From NCBI GenBank assembly GCA_948543815.1, contig CAOVHW010000005.1, positions 53,831 to 117,830 on the forward strand: DNA of 64,000 nt, given 5' to 3'. The number at the start of each line of letters is the position of its first letter. The first letter of the stretch is position 1. Below the pieces are notes generated by a model. It worked only from the letters and a program-made list of their open reading frames with translations. It was not told where the DNA came from and searched no databases. Position numbers and translations under genes: made by a program. This stretch comes from an uncultured Eubacteriales bacterium. GTDB lineage: Bacteria > Bacillota > Clostridia > Lachnospirales > CAMVHY01. Shown here one piece after another: positions 8,341 to 17,966 of the stretch.

Positions 8341-8628
8341 TTATTAAATATTAAGTTAAGTTAAATTAAAATTATTCATTTGATTACACTATATCTTTAT
8401 TTTAATTTTCCGAATTAAACATTTTTGAAATACTATTTTCGCAAATTATTCATTGTTTTAGGTTATTCCAATAAAATAAAACAAATTACTTATTAAATTA
8501 AAAACGAAGATAATGATCTTATTATAAAAATTTACTAAATTTAACAGTAATACTTAAAACATAATCAAAAAATTATTTGTTAATTCGATTTTTAATAATT
8601 CTAAAAATATACATAATAAAAGCAAGAA
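8341..8628. other. Intergenic, no feature recognised
   Basis: About 290 bases of extreme AT content with short dispersed repeats of the TTAAGTTAAGTTAA kind. No frame with a plausible start and no hairpin terminator stands out. Confidence 0.4.
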
Positions 8629-9036
8629 CTAAACTTTTTTGATTTTAATAACACTTGGCTGAGAAGAAAGATTTAAACTAAAAGAAAATTTGCCAAACGG
8701 ATTTGACTTAGTAACACCGATCACAATATTATTTATTTCGAGTTTATAATTTTGATTAGGCTCAAGATCTAAAGTTATTTGTGTATTTTCAAAACCTTCC
8801 GCCTCAAAATTTATATCTGTATCATTCATAGTAAATTTATGAATTGCTGAGCCGGGAACAGTTTCTAAAAGTAATAAATCATTTTTTTCGAGGCGTGTAA
8901 TTTCATTATGCGTTTTAACTTTATATTTATCGCCATTGAAGTCAAAATTTTCAAGTTTTTGTTTTTCCTGAACCAAATAATTTCCGAAGCAAAGGCAATT
9001 ATTTTCTTCCTTCAAAATTTCATTTACGACAGCCAT
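8629..9036 (-). CDS. Conserved clostridial protein often annotated as endosialidase
   Basis: The 135-residue sequence has the pattern I associate with a small, widespread clostridial family that databases label endosialidase: an opening MAVVNEILKEE followed by FGNY, then GDKYKVKTHNEITRLEKN and ETVPGSAIHKF. The C-terminal half is predicted beta-rich (ITLDLEPNQNYKLEIN). The enzymatic label has no obvious support, since no catalytic motif is visible. ATG is preceded by AAGGAGG. It lies downstream of the HIT protein gene on the same strand. Confidence 0.6.
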   Translation of the reverse strand: MAVVNEILKEENNCLCFGNYLVQEKQKLENFDFNGDKYKVKTHNEITRLEKNDLLLLETVPGSAIHKFTMNDTDINFEAEGFENTQITLDLEPNQNYKLEINNIVIGVTKSNPFGKFSFSLNLSSQPSVIKIKKV

Positions 9037-9054
9037 TATTATCCTCCTTAATTT

Positions 9055-9462
9055 TTACAAGCAATTTTTTATTTTTTCAAATGTTAATTTAAAATCTTCA
9101 TCACTAAATTTATTATTGACCCATTTAATTTCTACGGTATCACCAAAATATCGCGGAATTACATGCATATGGAAATGATTAACGGTTTGATTCGCACCTT
9201 TATTATTATTTTGTAAAAGATGTATGCCATCAGGCTTCAAACTTTTTTGAATAGCATTAGAAATTTTTGCCGCAATTTTTAAAATTTTTCCGGCCAAATC
9301 ATCATCTAATTCAAAAATATTTTGTACATGTTTTTTCGGAATAACAAGCGAATGCCCAATATTATTTGGGAATTTGTCCAAAATTGCGATACAATCATCA
9401 TCTTCATAAATTTTATATGCGTCCACTTCGTTATTAACTATTTTACAAAAAATACAATCCAT
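9055..9462 (-). CDS. hit: HIT-family nucleotide-binding hydrolase
   Basis: Histidine-triad protein of the Hint branch, which hydrolyses purine nucleoside phosphoramidates and related adducts. Its 135 residues include the opening CIFCKI with a zinc-type cysteine pair, IPKKHVQNIFEL in the middle, and the catalytic triad HFHMHVIPR near residue 105. It begins 3 nt downstream of the pepF stop, in the same transcript. Confidence 0.93.
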   Translation of the reverse strand: MDCIFCKIVNNEVDAYKIYEDDDCIAILDKFPNNIGHSLVIPKKHVQNIFELDDDLAGKILKIAAKISNAIQKSLKPDGIHLLQNNNKGANQTVNHFHMHVIPRYFGDTVEIKWVNNKFSDEDFKLTFEKIKNCL

Positions 9463-9465
9463 TCA

Positions 9466-11232
9466 TCATACCTCACTAATTTTTTTCATTTGTGCAACAA
9501 GTTCTTTGAAATATTCTAAAGCACTTTTAATCGGTGCCGGCGTTGTCATATCAACTCCAGCATTTTTTAATATTTCAATCGAATAATTGCTAGATCCACT
9601 TTGCAAAAATTCACGATAACTATCATCGCCCGATAAAATTTTTTGTGAAAGCGCAATAGCCGATGAATAGCCTGTTGCATATTGATAAACATAAAATGCG
9701 TTATAAAAATGCGGTATCCGCGACCATTCTATATCCGATTTTTCATCGAGTGTAACACTTTTTCCATGATATTTCAAATTTAAATCTCTGTAAGTTTTGT
9801 TTAACAAATCTACCGTGAGTGGAATATCTTTTTGTACCATGTCATGCGTTTGCATTTCAAATTCTGCAAACATTGTTTGACGATAAAGTGTGCGACGAAA
9901 TTGCTCTAGAAAATAATTTATCAAGTACGATTTAAATTTTTTATCCTCTGTCGTTTTCAAAAGATATTGCATCAAAAGCGTTTCATTCACAGTTGACGCA
10001 ATCTCGGCCAAAAATATCGTGTAATCCGCGTATATATATGGCTGATTGCTCCACGAATAAAAACTGTGCATAGCATGACCCATTTCATGGGCAAGCGTAA
10101 ACATATCTTCAATTTTTCCGTCAAAATTTAAAAGCACAAATGGATGACAACCATAAGCTCCCCAAGAATATGCACCGCTACGTTTTCCTTTGTTTTCATA
10201 AACATCAATCCAACCGCTGTTAAAAGCTTCATCAAGTTTTGCAACATAATCATTGCCTAATGGTTGCAAAGCTTTTTTTACGGTTTCTTTCGCTTCGTCA
10301 AAACTTATTTGTGTATCAATTTCCGGTACAATCGGCACATACATATCGTACATATGAAGTTCTTGAAGGCCTAGCAATTTTTTTCGTATGTCAATGTAAT
10401 CATGCAAATCGGGTAAATATTCATTTACAGTTTCAATTAAATTTGAGTAAACATTTTCAGGAATATTGTGTATGAAAAGCGCTTTTGACAAAGCTAAATC
10501 AAAATTTCTCGTACGCGCAAAAAATACATCATTTTTTACAGATGACGAATAAATCGTTGCGATTGTATTTTTTTGATTAATATAAGCATCGTAGTAAATA
10601 TTAAAAGCTTGCCGACGAACATTACGGTCGGAAGATTCCATAAGCGATATGAATTTCCCATGAGTGAGTTCAATTTCTTCGCCATTCGAAATCTTTATTT
10701 TGCCAAAACTCATGTCGGCATTACTTAACATTGAATAAATATTATCAGGAGCGTCCGCCAATTGAGTTGCGTCGGCAAGAATTTTTTCAATTTCCGGACT
10801 AAGAATATGTTTTTTCATACGCAAAAGATTTTCCATGAAATGTGCGTACAAATTATTTGACTCAATAAAAGTTTTTAATTGCTCCTCACTTAAATTTAAA
10901 ATTTCCGGCTCGATAAAAGAAGCTGCGGCCGCAATTTTTACGCGAATTATGTCAGATTTATCTGCCATTGCCTGATAAAAATTATTATTGGCATCTTCGT
11001 GAAGTTTCATTTGCGCATAAACATAAACGCGCCCCAATTTTTCATAAATATCATAAATTTTTTCAAGACATTGCTTTAAAATTTGTAAATCATTTAATTT
11101 ACCGCGAAACGAATTTATAAGCGCTATTGATTCATTTAATTCGTCGTAAGAATTTTGCCAAAGTTCATCTGTGTCAAATAAATCATTCAAATGCCATTTA
11201 AATTTATCATCAATTTCATTTCTTAATTTCAT
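9466..11232 (-). CDS. pepF: Oligoendopeptidase F (peptidase family M3B)
   Basis: Cytoplasmic zinc endopeptidase that cleaves oligopeptides. At 588 residues it has the normal PepF length of about 600. The zinc site HEMGHAMHSFYS is near residue 384, with the downstream glutamate in FLAEIASTVNETLL. The C-terminal helical region with HFYNAFYVYQYATGYSSA forms the family's substrate cleft. It is first in a short operon with the HIT gene. Confidence 0.95.
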   Translation of the reverse strand: MKLRNEIDDKFKWHLNDLFDTDELWQNSYDELNESIALINSFRGKLNDLQILKQCLEKIYDIYEKLGRVYVYAQMKLHEDANNNFYQAMADKSDIIRVKIAAAASFIEPEILNLSEEQLKTFIESNNLYAHFMENLLRMKKHILSPEIEKILADATQLADAPDNIYSMLSNADMSFGKIKISNGEEIELTHGKFISLMESSDRNVRRQAFNIYYDAYINQKNTIATIYSSSVKNDVFFARTRNFDLALSKALFIHNIPENVYSNLIETVNEYLPDLHDYIDIRKKLLGLQELHMYDMYVPIVPEIDTQISFDEAKETVKKALQPLGNDYVAKLDEAFNSGWIDVYENKGKRSGAYSWGAYGCHPFVLLNFDGKIEDMFTLAHEMGHAMHSFYSWSNQPYIYADYTIFLAEIASTVNETLLMQYLLKTTEDKKFKSYLINYFLEQFRRTLYRQTMFAEFEMQTHDMVQKDIPLTVDLLNKTYRDLNLKYHGKSVTLDEKSDIEWSRIPHFYNAFYVYQYATGYSSAIALSQKILSGDDSYREFLQSGSSNYSIEILKNAGVDMTTPAPIKSALEYFKELVAQMKKISEV

Positions 11233-11309
11233 AAAAATTCCTCCCTAAAATTTATAAAAACATTTTACCATTTTATCGCTGAAATAAAATTAAAAAGCAT
11301 GACAAAGTT

Positions 11310-13889
11310 TTACAAAAATAGTTTAAAAATTTCGCCCGCCAATAGTGGAATTAATGCAAATAAAATACAAATAAAAAAGTAAAATGGCGGAAGCAAAACA
11401 GTTGAAAAAATTTTATTTAAAAATGGAAAATAAATGCTACAAAATAAAAATATAAATGAAAAAATTACACAGCGATTTAAAAATTTATTTGAGAAAATTT
11501 TTATCTTGAACAAAAATTTTTTATCTGAACGCGATGAATAAACTCGCAATAATTCACCGATTACAAGCGTTATAAAACACGCAGTCATTGCTGTTTCATA
11601 ATTTGTAATTTTTAAGATAAAAACAAATGAACTTAACGCTGCAAAACTTAGCGCTAAACTTTGTACGCAAATAAATTTGAACATACGTTTATTTATCAAT
11701 GGCTCGTCAGGATTATTTGGTTTCGCCTGCATTATTTTTTCATCGCCCTCTTCCATTCCTAATGCAAATGCCGGAAATGCATCCGTTATAAAATTTATTG
11801 AAAGCAAATGAATTGGTGCAAGTGGCGTTGGCAAATTGAAAAGCAGCGCAATAAATATCAACAAAATTTCACCGATATTACACGATAAAAGATAAGCAAT
11901 AACCTTTTGGATATTCGCATAAATTATTCTCCCCTGCTCCACCGCTTTTACTATGCTCGCAAAATTGTCATCAGTTAAAATCATATCGCAAGCTTCTTTT
12001 GCAACGTCAGTTCCCGTTATTCCCATTGCAATACCGATATCAGCATTTTTCAACGATGGTGCATCATTAACGCCATCGCCAGTCATTGCCACAATATTTT
12101 TATCATTTTTTATTGCTGAAACTATGCGGACTTTATGTTGCGGCGATACACGCGCAAAAATATGAGTCGTTTTAATTTTATTTTGCAATTCTAAATCTGT
12201 CATTGAATCAATCTCTTTGCCTTCAATAACATCAGATGTAATGCCCAAATCGTTTGCAATTTTAGATGCAGTAATTTTATGATCGCCCGTAATCATTTTA
12301 ACCGTTATGCCTGCATTTTTACAGATTTCAATTGCATTTTTAGCTTCAGGACGCGGTGGGTCAATCATGCCAATTAATCCGACAAATATCAAATTATTTT
12401 CACTGAAATCTTTTTTGTCGTCAATAATTTTATATGCGACTCCTAGAACACGATAAGCATTATTTGCAAAGCCACTGTTGGCTTTTAATATGTTATCTTT
12501 GTCACTTTGAGAAATTTCACGAACTTGTCCATTGGCAAAAATAAAGTTTACACATTTTAAAATTTCATCAGGCGCACCTTTTGTGTTCACAATAAATTTT
12601 TGGTCAAATTTGTTTAAAGTTGACATAAGTTTTCGTTCGGAGTCAAATGCAATTTCGCTAACACGTGGATTTTTTTGATTCAAATCCGTTTTATACAAAT
12701 TAATTTTTTCAGCGGCTTCGAGTAATGAACTTTCGGTTGGGTCGCCAATTGAATTATTGGCAGAATATTGTGCATCATTACAGATGGATGCAATTTCAAA
12801 AAGTTTTTTCGTGTGTGTAAAGTCTGTTTCATTATTTATTTTGAAATTGTCAAATATTTTGTCGTTCGTATAAAATTTTTCGACTGTCATTTTATTTTGT
12901 GTCAGCGTTCCAGTTTTGTCCGAACATATGACAGTAACACTTCCCAAAGTTTCTACCGCACTAAGTTTTTTTATAATAGAATTCATTTTGACCATTCGTT
13001 GCATTCCCATTGCAAGTATAACTGTAACAACAACGGTTAAACCTTCAGGAATTGCGGCAACTGCCAACGAAATTGCTGTCATAAAAATTTGCAGTGGCTC
13101 GATATTATGCATTAGACCGATGAAAAAAATTAAAACACATATAAAAATACAGCCGCAACCTAAAAATTTGCCAAAATGATTTAACTTTTTTTGTAATGGC
13201 GTAATTTGTTCGTCAGTTTCATTTAACATTGATGCAATTTTTCCAATCTCCGTATTCATTCCTGTCGCAAATACGATTCCTTTACCGCGCCCACAAGTAA
13301 CTATTGAACTCATATATACGCAATTTATTCTGTCCCCTAAAACAGTTTGTTCATCTAAAATTACATCAGCATTTTTCTCAACCGGAAACGATTCACCAGT
13401 TAGCGCTGACTCATTTATTTTTAAATTTATACTTTCAACCAAACGAATATCGGCAGGAATATAATCGCCGGCTTCAATAATTACGACATCACCCGGAACA
13501 AGTAAATTGGTTTGTACCTGAATTATTTTGTTGTTACGCAAAATTTTTGCATGTGGCCGCGTTAATTCTTTTAGTGCGGCAAATGCATTGTTCGCCTTAT
13601 TTTCCTGATAAACGCCAAGGCATGAATTCAAAATTACAACCAAAATAATAATTGAGCCGTCGAGAAATTCACCGAATATGCAAGAGATTACGGCGGCAAC
13701 AATTAAAATAATTACGAGAAAATCTTTAAATTGTTCGAGGAATAAAGTAAAAATGGTTTTTGGTTTACTTTGTGCTAATTTATTTGGCCCAATTTTTTTT
13801 AAGCGTTCTTGTGAAATTTTTTCATCCAAGCCGCTAACAACATCAGTGTTAAATTCATTTATAATTTCATCTTTAGATTTTGTAAACAT
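11310..13889 (-). CDS. P-type Ca2+-transporting ATPase (P2 type, SERCA/PMCA-like)
   Basis: Membrane pump exporting Ca2+ (or possibly Mn2+) at the expense of ATP. It has 859 residues. The visible motifs in order are LTGESFPVEK (actuator domain), PEGL in membrane helix 4, the phosphorylation site DKTGTLTQN, the nucleotide-binding KGAPDEIL, and the hinge MTGDGVNDAP. A cation ATPase C-terminal domain with four to six helices follows. The N-terminal cytoplasmic domain (GLDEKISQERLKKIGPNKL) is of the cation-transporter N type. Cargo selectivity cannot be settled from sequence alone. Confidence 0.93.
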   Translation of the reverse strand: MFTKSKDEIINEFNTDVVSGLDEKISQERLKKIGPNKLAQSKPKTIFTLFLEQFKDFLVIILIVAAVISCIFGEFLDGSIIILVVILNSCLGVYQENKANNAFAALKELTRPHAKILRNNKIIQVQTNLLVPGDVVIIEAGDYIPADIRLVESINLKINESALTGESFPVEKNADVILDEQTVLGDRINCVYMSSIVTCGRGKGIVFATGMNTEIGKIASMLNETDEQITPLQKKLNHFGKFLGCGCIFICVLIFFIGLMHNIEPLQIFMTAISLAVAAIPEGLTVVVTVILAMGMQRMVKMNSIIKKLSAVETLGSVTVICSDKTGTLTQNKMTVEKFYTNDKIFDNFKINNETDFTHTKKLFEIASICNDAQYSANNSIGDPTESSLLEAAEKINLYKTDLNQKNPRVSEIAFDSERKLMSTLNKFDQKFIVNTKGAPDEILKCVNFIFANGQVREISQSDKDNILKANSGFANNAYRVLGVAYKIIDDKKDFSENNLIFVGLIGMIDPPRPEAKNAIEICKNAGITVKMITGDHKITASKIANDLGITSDVIEGKEIDSMTDLELQNKIKTTHIFARVSPQHKVRIVSAIKNDKNIVAMTGDGVNDAPSLKNADIGIAMGITGTDVAKEACDMILTDDNFASIVKAVEQGRIIYANIQKVIAYLLSCNIGEILLIFIALLFNLPTPLAPIHLLSINFITDAFPAFALGMEEGDEKIMQAKPNNPDEPLINKRMFKFICVQSLALSFAALSSFVFILKITNYETAMTACFITLVIGELLRVYSSRSDKKFLFKIKIFSNKFLNRCVIFSFIFLFCSIYFPFLNKIFSTVLLPPFYFFICILFALIPLLAGEIFKLFL

Positions 13890-14018
13890 TTTTTTCCCCT
13901 TATTGAAAAATTTTTATGCAAAAAATATTTTACTACAAAAAATAAATTATATGATGAAATTTTCGCCAGATTTTTATATAATAAATCCATAATTTTTCGA
14001 GAAAGTAGGATTTTTACC

Positions 14019-14579
14019 ATGATTTCATTTATTATCGGTGAAGTTGACAGCATAGAAAAAAATACCGTTATCTTAAATAACAACGGTATCGGCTATGAAA
14101 TAAAAGTTGCGGATGAAACTAAAATTATTACGTCAGACAAAAAATTAAAACTCTACACTTTCATGTCAGTTAAAGAAGATTCGATAAATTTATACGGATT
14201 TTGCTCACTTGCAGAATTACAAACCTTCAAGAAATTAATAACCGTATCAGGAATTGGGCCGAAAGCTGCAATGAATATCCTCGCAAACATGACACAGGAA
14301 AATATTTATTTTGCAATTGCTACCGAAAATATTGATGCGCTTAGCAAAATTCCTGGTATCGGTAAAAAAACTGCACAACGATTAATTTTAGAATTGAAAG
14401 ATAAAATTACGCTTCCCGATAATTTACCAAAAAGTGATGAATTATCTGATGCCGTTGAAGCACTCTGCTCACTCGGTTACGAGCGTGCACAAATTATAAA
14501 AATTGCTATGCAAATGCAGACTGATGGTTTGGATACGCAACAAATTATTAAACAAATTTTAAAATTATTGGCAAAATAG
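14019..14579 (+). CDS. ruvA: Holliday junction branch migration protein RuvA
   Basis: Tetrameric junction-binding subunit of the RuvAB complex. The 186 residues show the N-terminal OB fold (MISFIIGEVDSIEKN), two helix-hairpin-helix motifs (VSGIGPKAAMNIL and IPGIGKKTAQRLILELKDK), and a C-terminal RuvB-binding domain (EALCSLGYERAQI). It lies 10 nt upstream of ruvB in the usual order. Confidence 0.97.
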   Translation: MISFIIGEVDSIEKNTVILNNNGIGYEIKVADETKIITSDKKLKLYTFMSVKEDSINLYGFCSLAELQTFKKLITVSGIGPKAAMNILANMTQENIYFAIATENIDALSKIPGIGKKTAQRLILELKDKITLPDNLPKSDELSDAVEALCSLGYERAQIIKIAMQMQTDGLDTQQIIKQILKLLAK

Positions 14580-14589
14580 GTGAAATAAA

Positions 14590-15588
14590 TTGAAAAGAAT
14601 TATTGAAACGAAAATTGCGGCTGAAGATGTTATTATCGAACCAAAATTACGCCCACAAACTTTTGAAGATTATATTGGTCAAAATAAAATTAAAGAAAAT
14701 TTAAAAGTTTATATTGACGCTGCAAAAATTCGTCATGAAACTTTAGACCATGTACTTTTTTACGGACCGCCAGGGCTCGGCAAAACTACTTTGTCAAATA
14801 TTATTGCTAAATATATGGGCGTGAATATAAAAATTACTTCCGGTCCAGCAATTGAAAATACTGGTGATATGGCCGCAATTTTAAATGATTTAAGTGATGG
14901 CGACGTGTTATTTATCGATGAAATTCATAGATTGAATCGCGTTATTGAGGAAATGCTTTATCCTGCAATGGAAGATTTTGCGTTGGATATCGTAATTGGT
15001 AAAGGACCGGGTGCTAAAAGTATTAGACTTGATTTGCCACATTTCACGTTAATCGGAGCAACAACTCGTATAGGACTTTTGACAGCGCCACTACGTGATA
15101 GATTTGGCATCATAAATCATTTAGAATTGTATTCAATTGAAGAATTAGAAAAGATAATTTGTCGTTCAGCAAAAGTTTTAGAAATAAAAATTGAAACTTA
15201 TGCGGCAAAAGAAATAGCGAAACGCTCGCGTGGTACGCCACGTATTGCCAATAGATTATTGAAACGCGTGCGAGATTTCGCACAAATTGAAAATAAAGGC
15301 GTAATAAGTGAAATCGTCGCAAAAAATTCTTTAGATCGTTTAGAGATTGATAAAATGGGACTCGATATGCTTGATCGAAAAATTTTAGAGACTATGATAA
15401 ACAAATTTGGCGGAGGTCCCGTTGGTTTAGAAACACTGGCCGCGGCAATAAATGAAGATGCAGAAACTATTGAAGACGTTTATGAACCATATCTAATTCA
15501 AATTGGTTATATTCAACGCACTGCACGTGGCAGAGTAATAACGAATTATGGTTATAAACATTTTGGCTTGCTTTTACCAGGATTTTAA
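14590..15588 (+). CDS. ruvB: Holliday junction helicase RuvB
   Basis: AAA+ motor that drives branch migration with RuvA. The 332 residues contain Walker [11 protein letters not shown], Walker B DEIH, sensor 1 GATTR, the arginine finger in LRDRFG, and the C-terminal winged helix ([17 protein letters not shown]). Translation starts at TTG 14590 after AGGTGA, giving MKRIIETKI. It ends at a terminator shared with tsf. Confidence 0.97.
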   Translation: MKRIIETKIAAEDVIIEPKLRPQTFEDYIGQNKIKENLKVYIDAAKIRHETLDHVLFYGPPGLGKTTLSNIIAKYMGVNIKITSGPAIENTGDMAAILNDLSDGDVLFIDEIHRLNRVIEEMLYPAMEDFALDIVIGKGPGAKSIRLDLPHFTLIGATTRIGLLTAPLRDRFGIINHLELYSIEELEKIICRSAKVLEIKIETYAAKEIAKRSRGTPRIANRLLKRVRDFAQIENKGVISEIVAKNSLDRLEIDKMGLDMLDRKILETMINKFGGGPVGLETLAAAINEDAETIEDVYEPYLIQIGYIQRTARGRVITNYGYKHFGLLLPGF

Positions 15589-15589
15589 C

Positions 15590-15624
15590 ATAAAAAAAAT
15601 GAGCGCTTAAGCTCATTTTTATTT
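15590..15624. terminator. Bidirectional terminator between ruvB and tsf
   Basis: Stem AAAATGAGC / GCTCATTTT around a short loop, flanked by A and T runs, located between two convergent genes. Confidence 0.85.
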
Positions 15625-15634
15625 TATCGTAAAA

Positions 15635-16546
15635 TTAATTTTTCATAGCTTTGCTTACTTCTTCAGCAAAATTTTCTTCTTTCTTTTCCAAACCTTCACC
15701 TGTTGCAAATCTAACAAATCTTTTAATTGAAATATTTTTGCCTGTTTCTTTTGAAACGTTTTCAATATATTGGCGAATAGTTAACTCATTATCTTTAACA
15801 TATTCTTGATCCATAAGGCAAAATTCTTTTAACTCTTTATTCAAACGTCCATTAACCATTTTTTCGGCTATATTAGCTGGTTTACCTTCATTCAAAGCTT
15901 GTTGGGTTAAAATTTCACGTTCTTTATCAATAAACTCTTGCGAAACATCGTTTCGTGAAACAAATTTCGGATTCATAGCGGCAATTTGCATACAAATATT
16001 TTTTCCAAGTTCTTCAATTTTTTCATCTTTTTCGCATGATAATTCTAACATAACACCAACTTTTCCACCAGCATGTATGTAAGAAATAATTGAGCCATCG
16101 GTTTCAAATTTTGCTACGCGACGGATATTTAAATTTTCACCTATAACAGCAATTTTTTGACTTAATTCTTCTTTCACAGTTAAATCTGTATTTTGCCATT
16201 TCCCATTTAAAAAACTTTCCAAATTAGAAAAAGTTGAGTTCACTGCTTGAACAGCAACATCATGTACATACGATTTGAAATCATTATTTTTAGCAACAAA
16301 ATCTGTTTCACTGTTTACTTCAACAATTGCGCCAATTTTTGCATCATCGTTTATATAAATATCAACTAAACCTTCAGAAGCAATTCGTCCTGCTTTTTTT
16401 GCAGCTGCAGCTAATCCTTTTTGACGTAAAAGTTCTTGTGCTTTATCCATATCGCCTTGAGCTTCAACCAAAACTTCTTTACAAATAGACATACCAGCGC
16501 CGGTAATAGTTCGTAATTCTTTTATCATTGCGGCAGTAACAGCCAT
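15635..16546 (-). CDS. tsf: Elongation factor Ts
   Basis: Guanine nucleotide exchange factor for EF-Tu. The 303 residues begin with the UBA-like domain (IKELRTITGAGMSICKEVLVEAQGD). The TDFVAKN motif that contacts EF-Tu follows near residue 82, and then the core domain with its dimerisation region. It is 5 nt downstream of rpsB in the classic rpsB-tsf operon. Confidence 0.98.
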   Translation of the reverse strand: MAVTAAMIKELRTITGAGMSICKEVLVEAQGDMDKAQELLRQKGLAAAAKKAGRIASEGLVDIYINDDAKIGAIVEVNSETDFVAKNNDFKSYVHDVAVQAVNSTFSNLESFLNGKWQNTDLTVKEELSQKIAVIGENLNIRRVAKFETDGSIISYIHAGGKVGVMLELSCEKDEKIEELGKNICMQIAAMNPKFVSRNDVSQEFIDKEREILTQQALNEGKPANIAEKMVNGRLNKELKEFCLMDQEYVKDNELTIRQYIENVSKETGKNISIKRFVRFATGEGLEKKEENFAEEVSKAMKN

Positions 16547-16551
16547 TTATA

Positions 16552-17286
16552 TCACTCTCCGAAATTTTCGTTTTCAAATTTTTCATTTTTATCTGATGTT
16601 TCACCTTGATTAGCTTCAATAACAGCATCAGCAATTTTGCTAACAATTAATTTTACAGCACGAATTGCATCATCATTGCCTGGAATTACGTAATCAATTA
16701 AATCAGGGTCGCAATTTGTATCAACAATAGCAACAATAGGGATTCCAAGAGTTCTGGCTTCCTTAACCGCAATTTCTTCTTTTTTCGAATCAACAACAAA
16801 CATCATATCCGGCAATTTTTCCATTTCTTTAATGCCGCCAATATTTTTTTCCAATTTAGCTTTTTCATTCATTAACAAAGTAACTTCTTTTTTTGGAAGT
16901 AAGTCAAAAACATTTTCCTCTTCCATTTTTTCAAGTTCTTTCAAACGTAAAATACGTTGACGAATAGTTTTAAAATTAGTGAGCATACCGCCCAACCATC
17001 TTTCATTTACATAAAACATATTACACCGTTGAGCTTCATCTTTGATAGCTTCTTTAGCTTGTTTTTTAGTACCGACAAAAAGAATTTTTCCACCGTTTTT
17101 AGCTAAATTACTAACAGCTTCATAAGCCTCTAAAATTTTTTTAACAGTTTTTTGTAAGTCAATGATATAAATTTCATTGCGCTCAACAAAAATATATTTA
17201 GCCATTTTAGGATTCCAGCGACGAGTTTGATGGCCAAAATGAACTCCCGCTTCGAGTAATTGTTTCATAGAAATTACTTCAGACAT
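16552..17286 (-). CDS. rpsB: 30S ribosomal protein S2
   Basis: Ribosomal small-subunit protein. The 244 residues open with [31 protein letters not shown] sequence (conserved GVHFGHQ and RWNPKM), followed by LFVGTKKQA and [13 protein letters not shown], all diagnostic of S2. ATG is preceded by GGAGGAGG. A hairpin (ATAGC/GCTAT) sits just before the ribosome site in the leader, which might take part in autoregulation. Confidence 0.98.
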   Translation of the reverse strand: MSEVISMKQLLEAGVHFGHQTRRWNPKMAKYIFVERNEIYIIDLQKTVKKILEAYEAVSNLAKNGGKILFVGTKKQAKEAIKDEAQRCNMFYVNERWLGGMLTNFKTIRQRILRLKELEKMEEENVFDLLPKKEVTLLMNEKAKLEKNIGGIKEMEKLPDMMFVVDSKKEEIAVKEARTLGIPIVAIVDTNCDPDLIDYVIPGNDDAIRAVKLIVSKIADAVIEANQGETSDKNEKFENENFGE

Positions 17287-17342
17287 ATTTATAAATCCTC
17301 CTCCATAGCAAAAAAGCTATGTGCGTATTTAGTACAGTTGCA

Positions 17343-17371
17343 ATTTTAGCAAAAAAAATTTTGATATGCAA
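17343..17371 (-). promoter_or_regulatory. SigA promoter of rpsB-tsf
   Basis: TTGCAT (17366-17371), 17-bp spacer, extended -10 TGCTAAAAT with TAAAAT at 17343-17348. Confidence 0.75.
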
Positions 17372-17464
17372 GTGTTTTTTATAAAAAATATAACTTTACA
17401 AAATCAAAAAAATTAATTTTAGAACAGTTTTAACTTTCATCAAAAAAAATGGCAAAAGAGCAAA

Positions 17465-17618
17465 ACCTTTACTTTTTCTTTGAAAAGAAAAAAATAAGGT
17501 AATAAGTAGCTCCTTTGGAGCTCCTTCATGAAAAGAAACTTTATAAAAAATCTTTGTGCATTTGCACAAAGATTTTTTTGTTGAAGTTCTTTTGCTACTT
17601 TTCTTTCAAGAAAAGTAA
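17465..17618. repeat. Hairpin repeat element, copy 1
   Basis: An about 155-bp element. Its outer arms are each palindromes built from CTTTTCTTT-like and AAAGAAAAG-like halves. The centre forms a long stem: AACTTTATAAAAAATCTTTG pairs with sequence containing CAAAGATTTTTTTGTTGAAG, across a short loop of GTGCATTTGCAC. Copies occur at 22624-22778 (same orientation) and 36064-36152 (opposite). No coding capacity is visible; it may be a MITE-like or REP-like element. The rest of 17287-17966 holds the rpsB promoter and an inverted repeat, and no gene. Confidence 0.75.
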
Positions 17619-17768
17619 GATTTTGATTTTAAAATTTTTCGCCACCAAAAATTACATAAATAAAAAATTTGTAACTTGAGCATATTAAAAAAACAGAAAA
17701 AAATTTTCGAACAAAAAATTTTTCAGCGCAAAAGCGCTTTTTTCGGCAAATTATAAACATTTTCATTG

Positions 17769-17927
17769 AAATGCTTTTCAACGAAAATAAAGATTCTACT
17801 TAAAAAACATAATTAAGGTAATTCCAGAAAATGTTATCATAAAAGAATTTTTATGTCAAATTTTTTTTAATCATTCGGCACAAAGTTTAAGAGCGCTGCA
17901 AATTTAAATTTTCGTTGAAAAGCATTT
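17769..17927. repeat. 20-bp perfect inverted repeat upstream of the surface protein gene
   Basis: AAATGCTTTTCAACGAAAAT at 17769-17788 is exactly reverse-complemented at 17908-17927, with 119 bp between. The right arm ends 39 nt before the start codon of the SLH protein, so it could form a large leader hairpin or mark the ends of an old insertion. Confidence 0.6.
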
Positions 17928-17966
17928 TGGCGAATGCATTTAAAAATTTCAAGGAGGAAACAAAAA

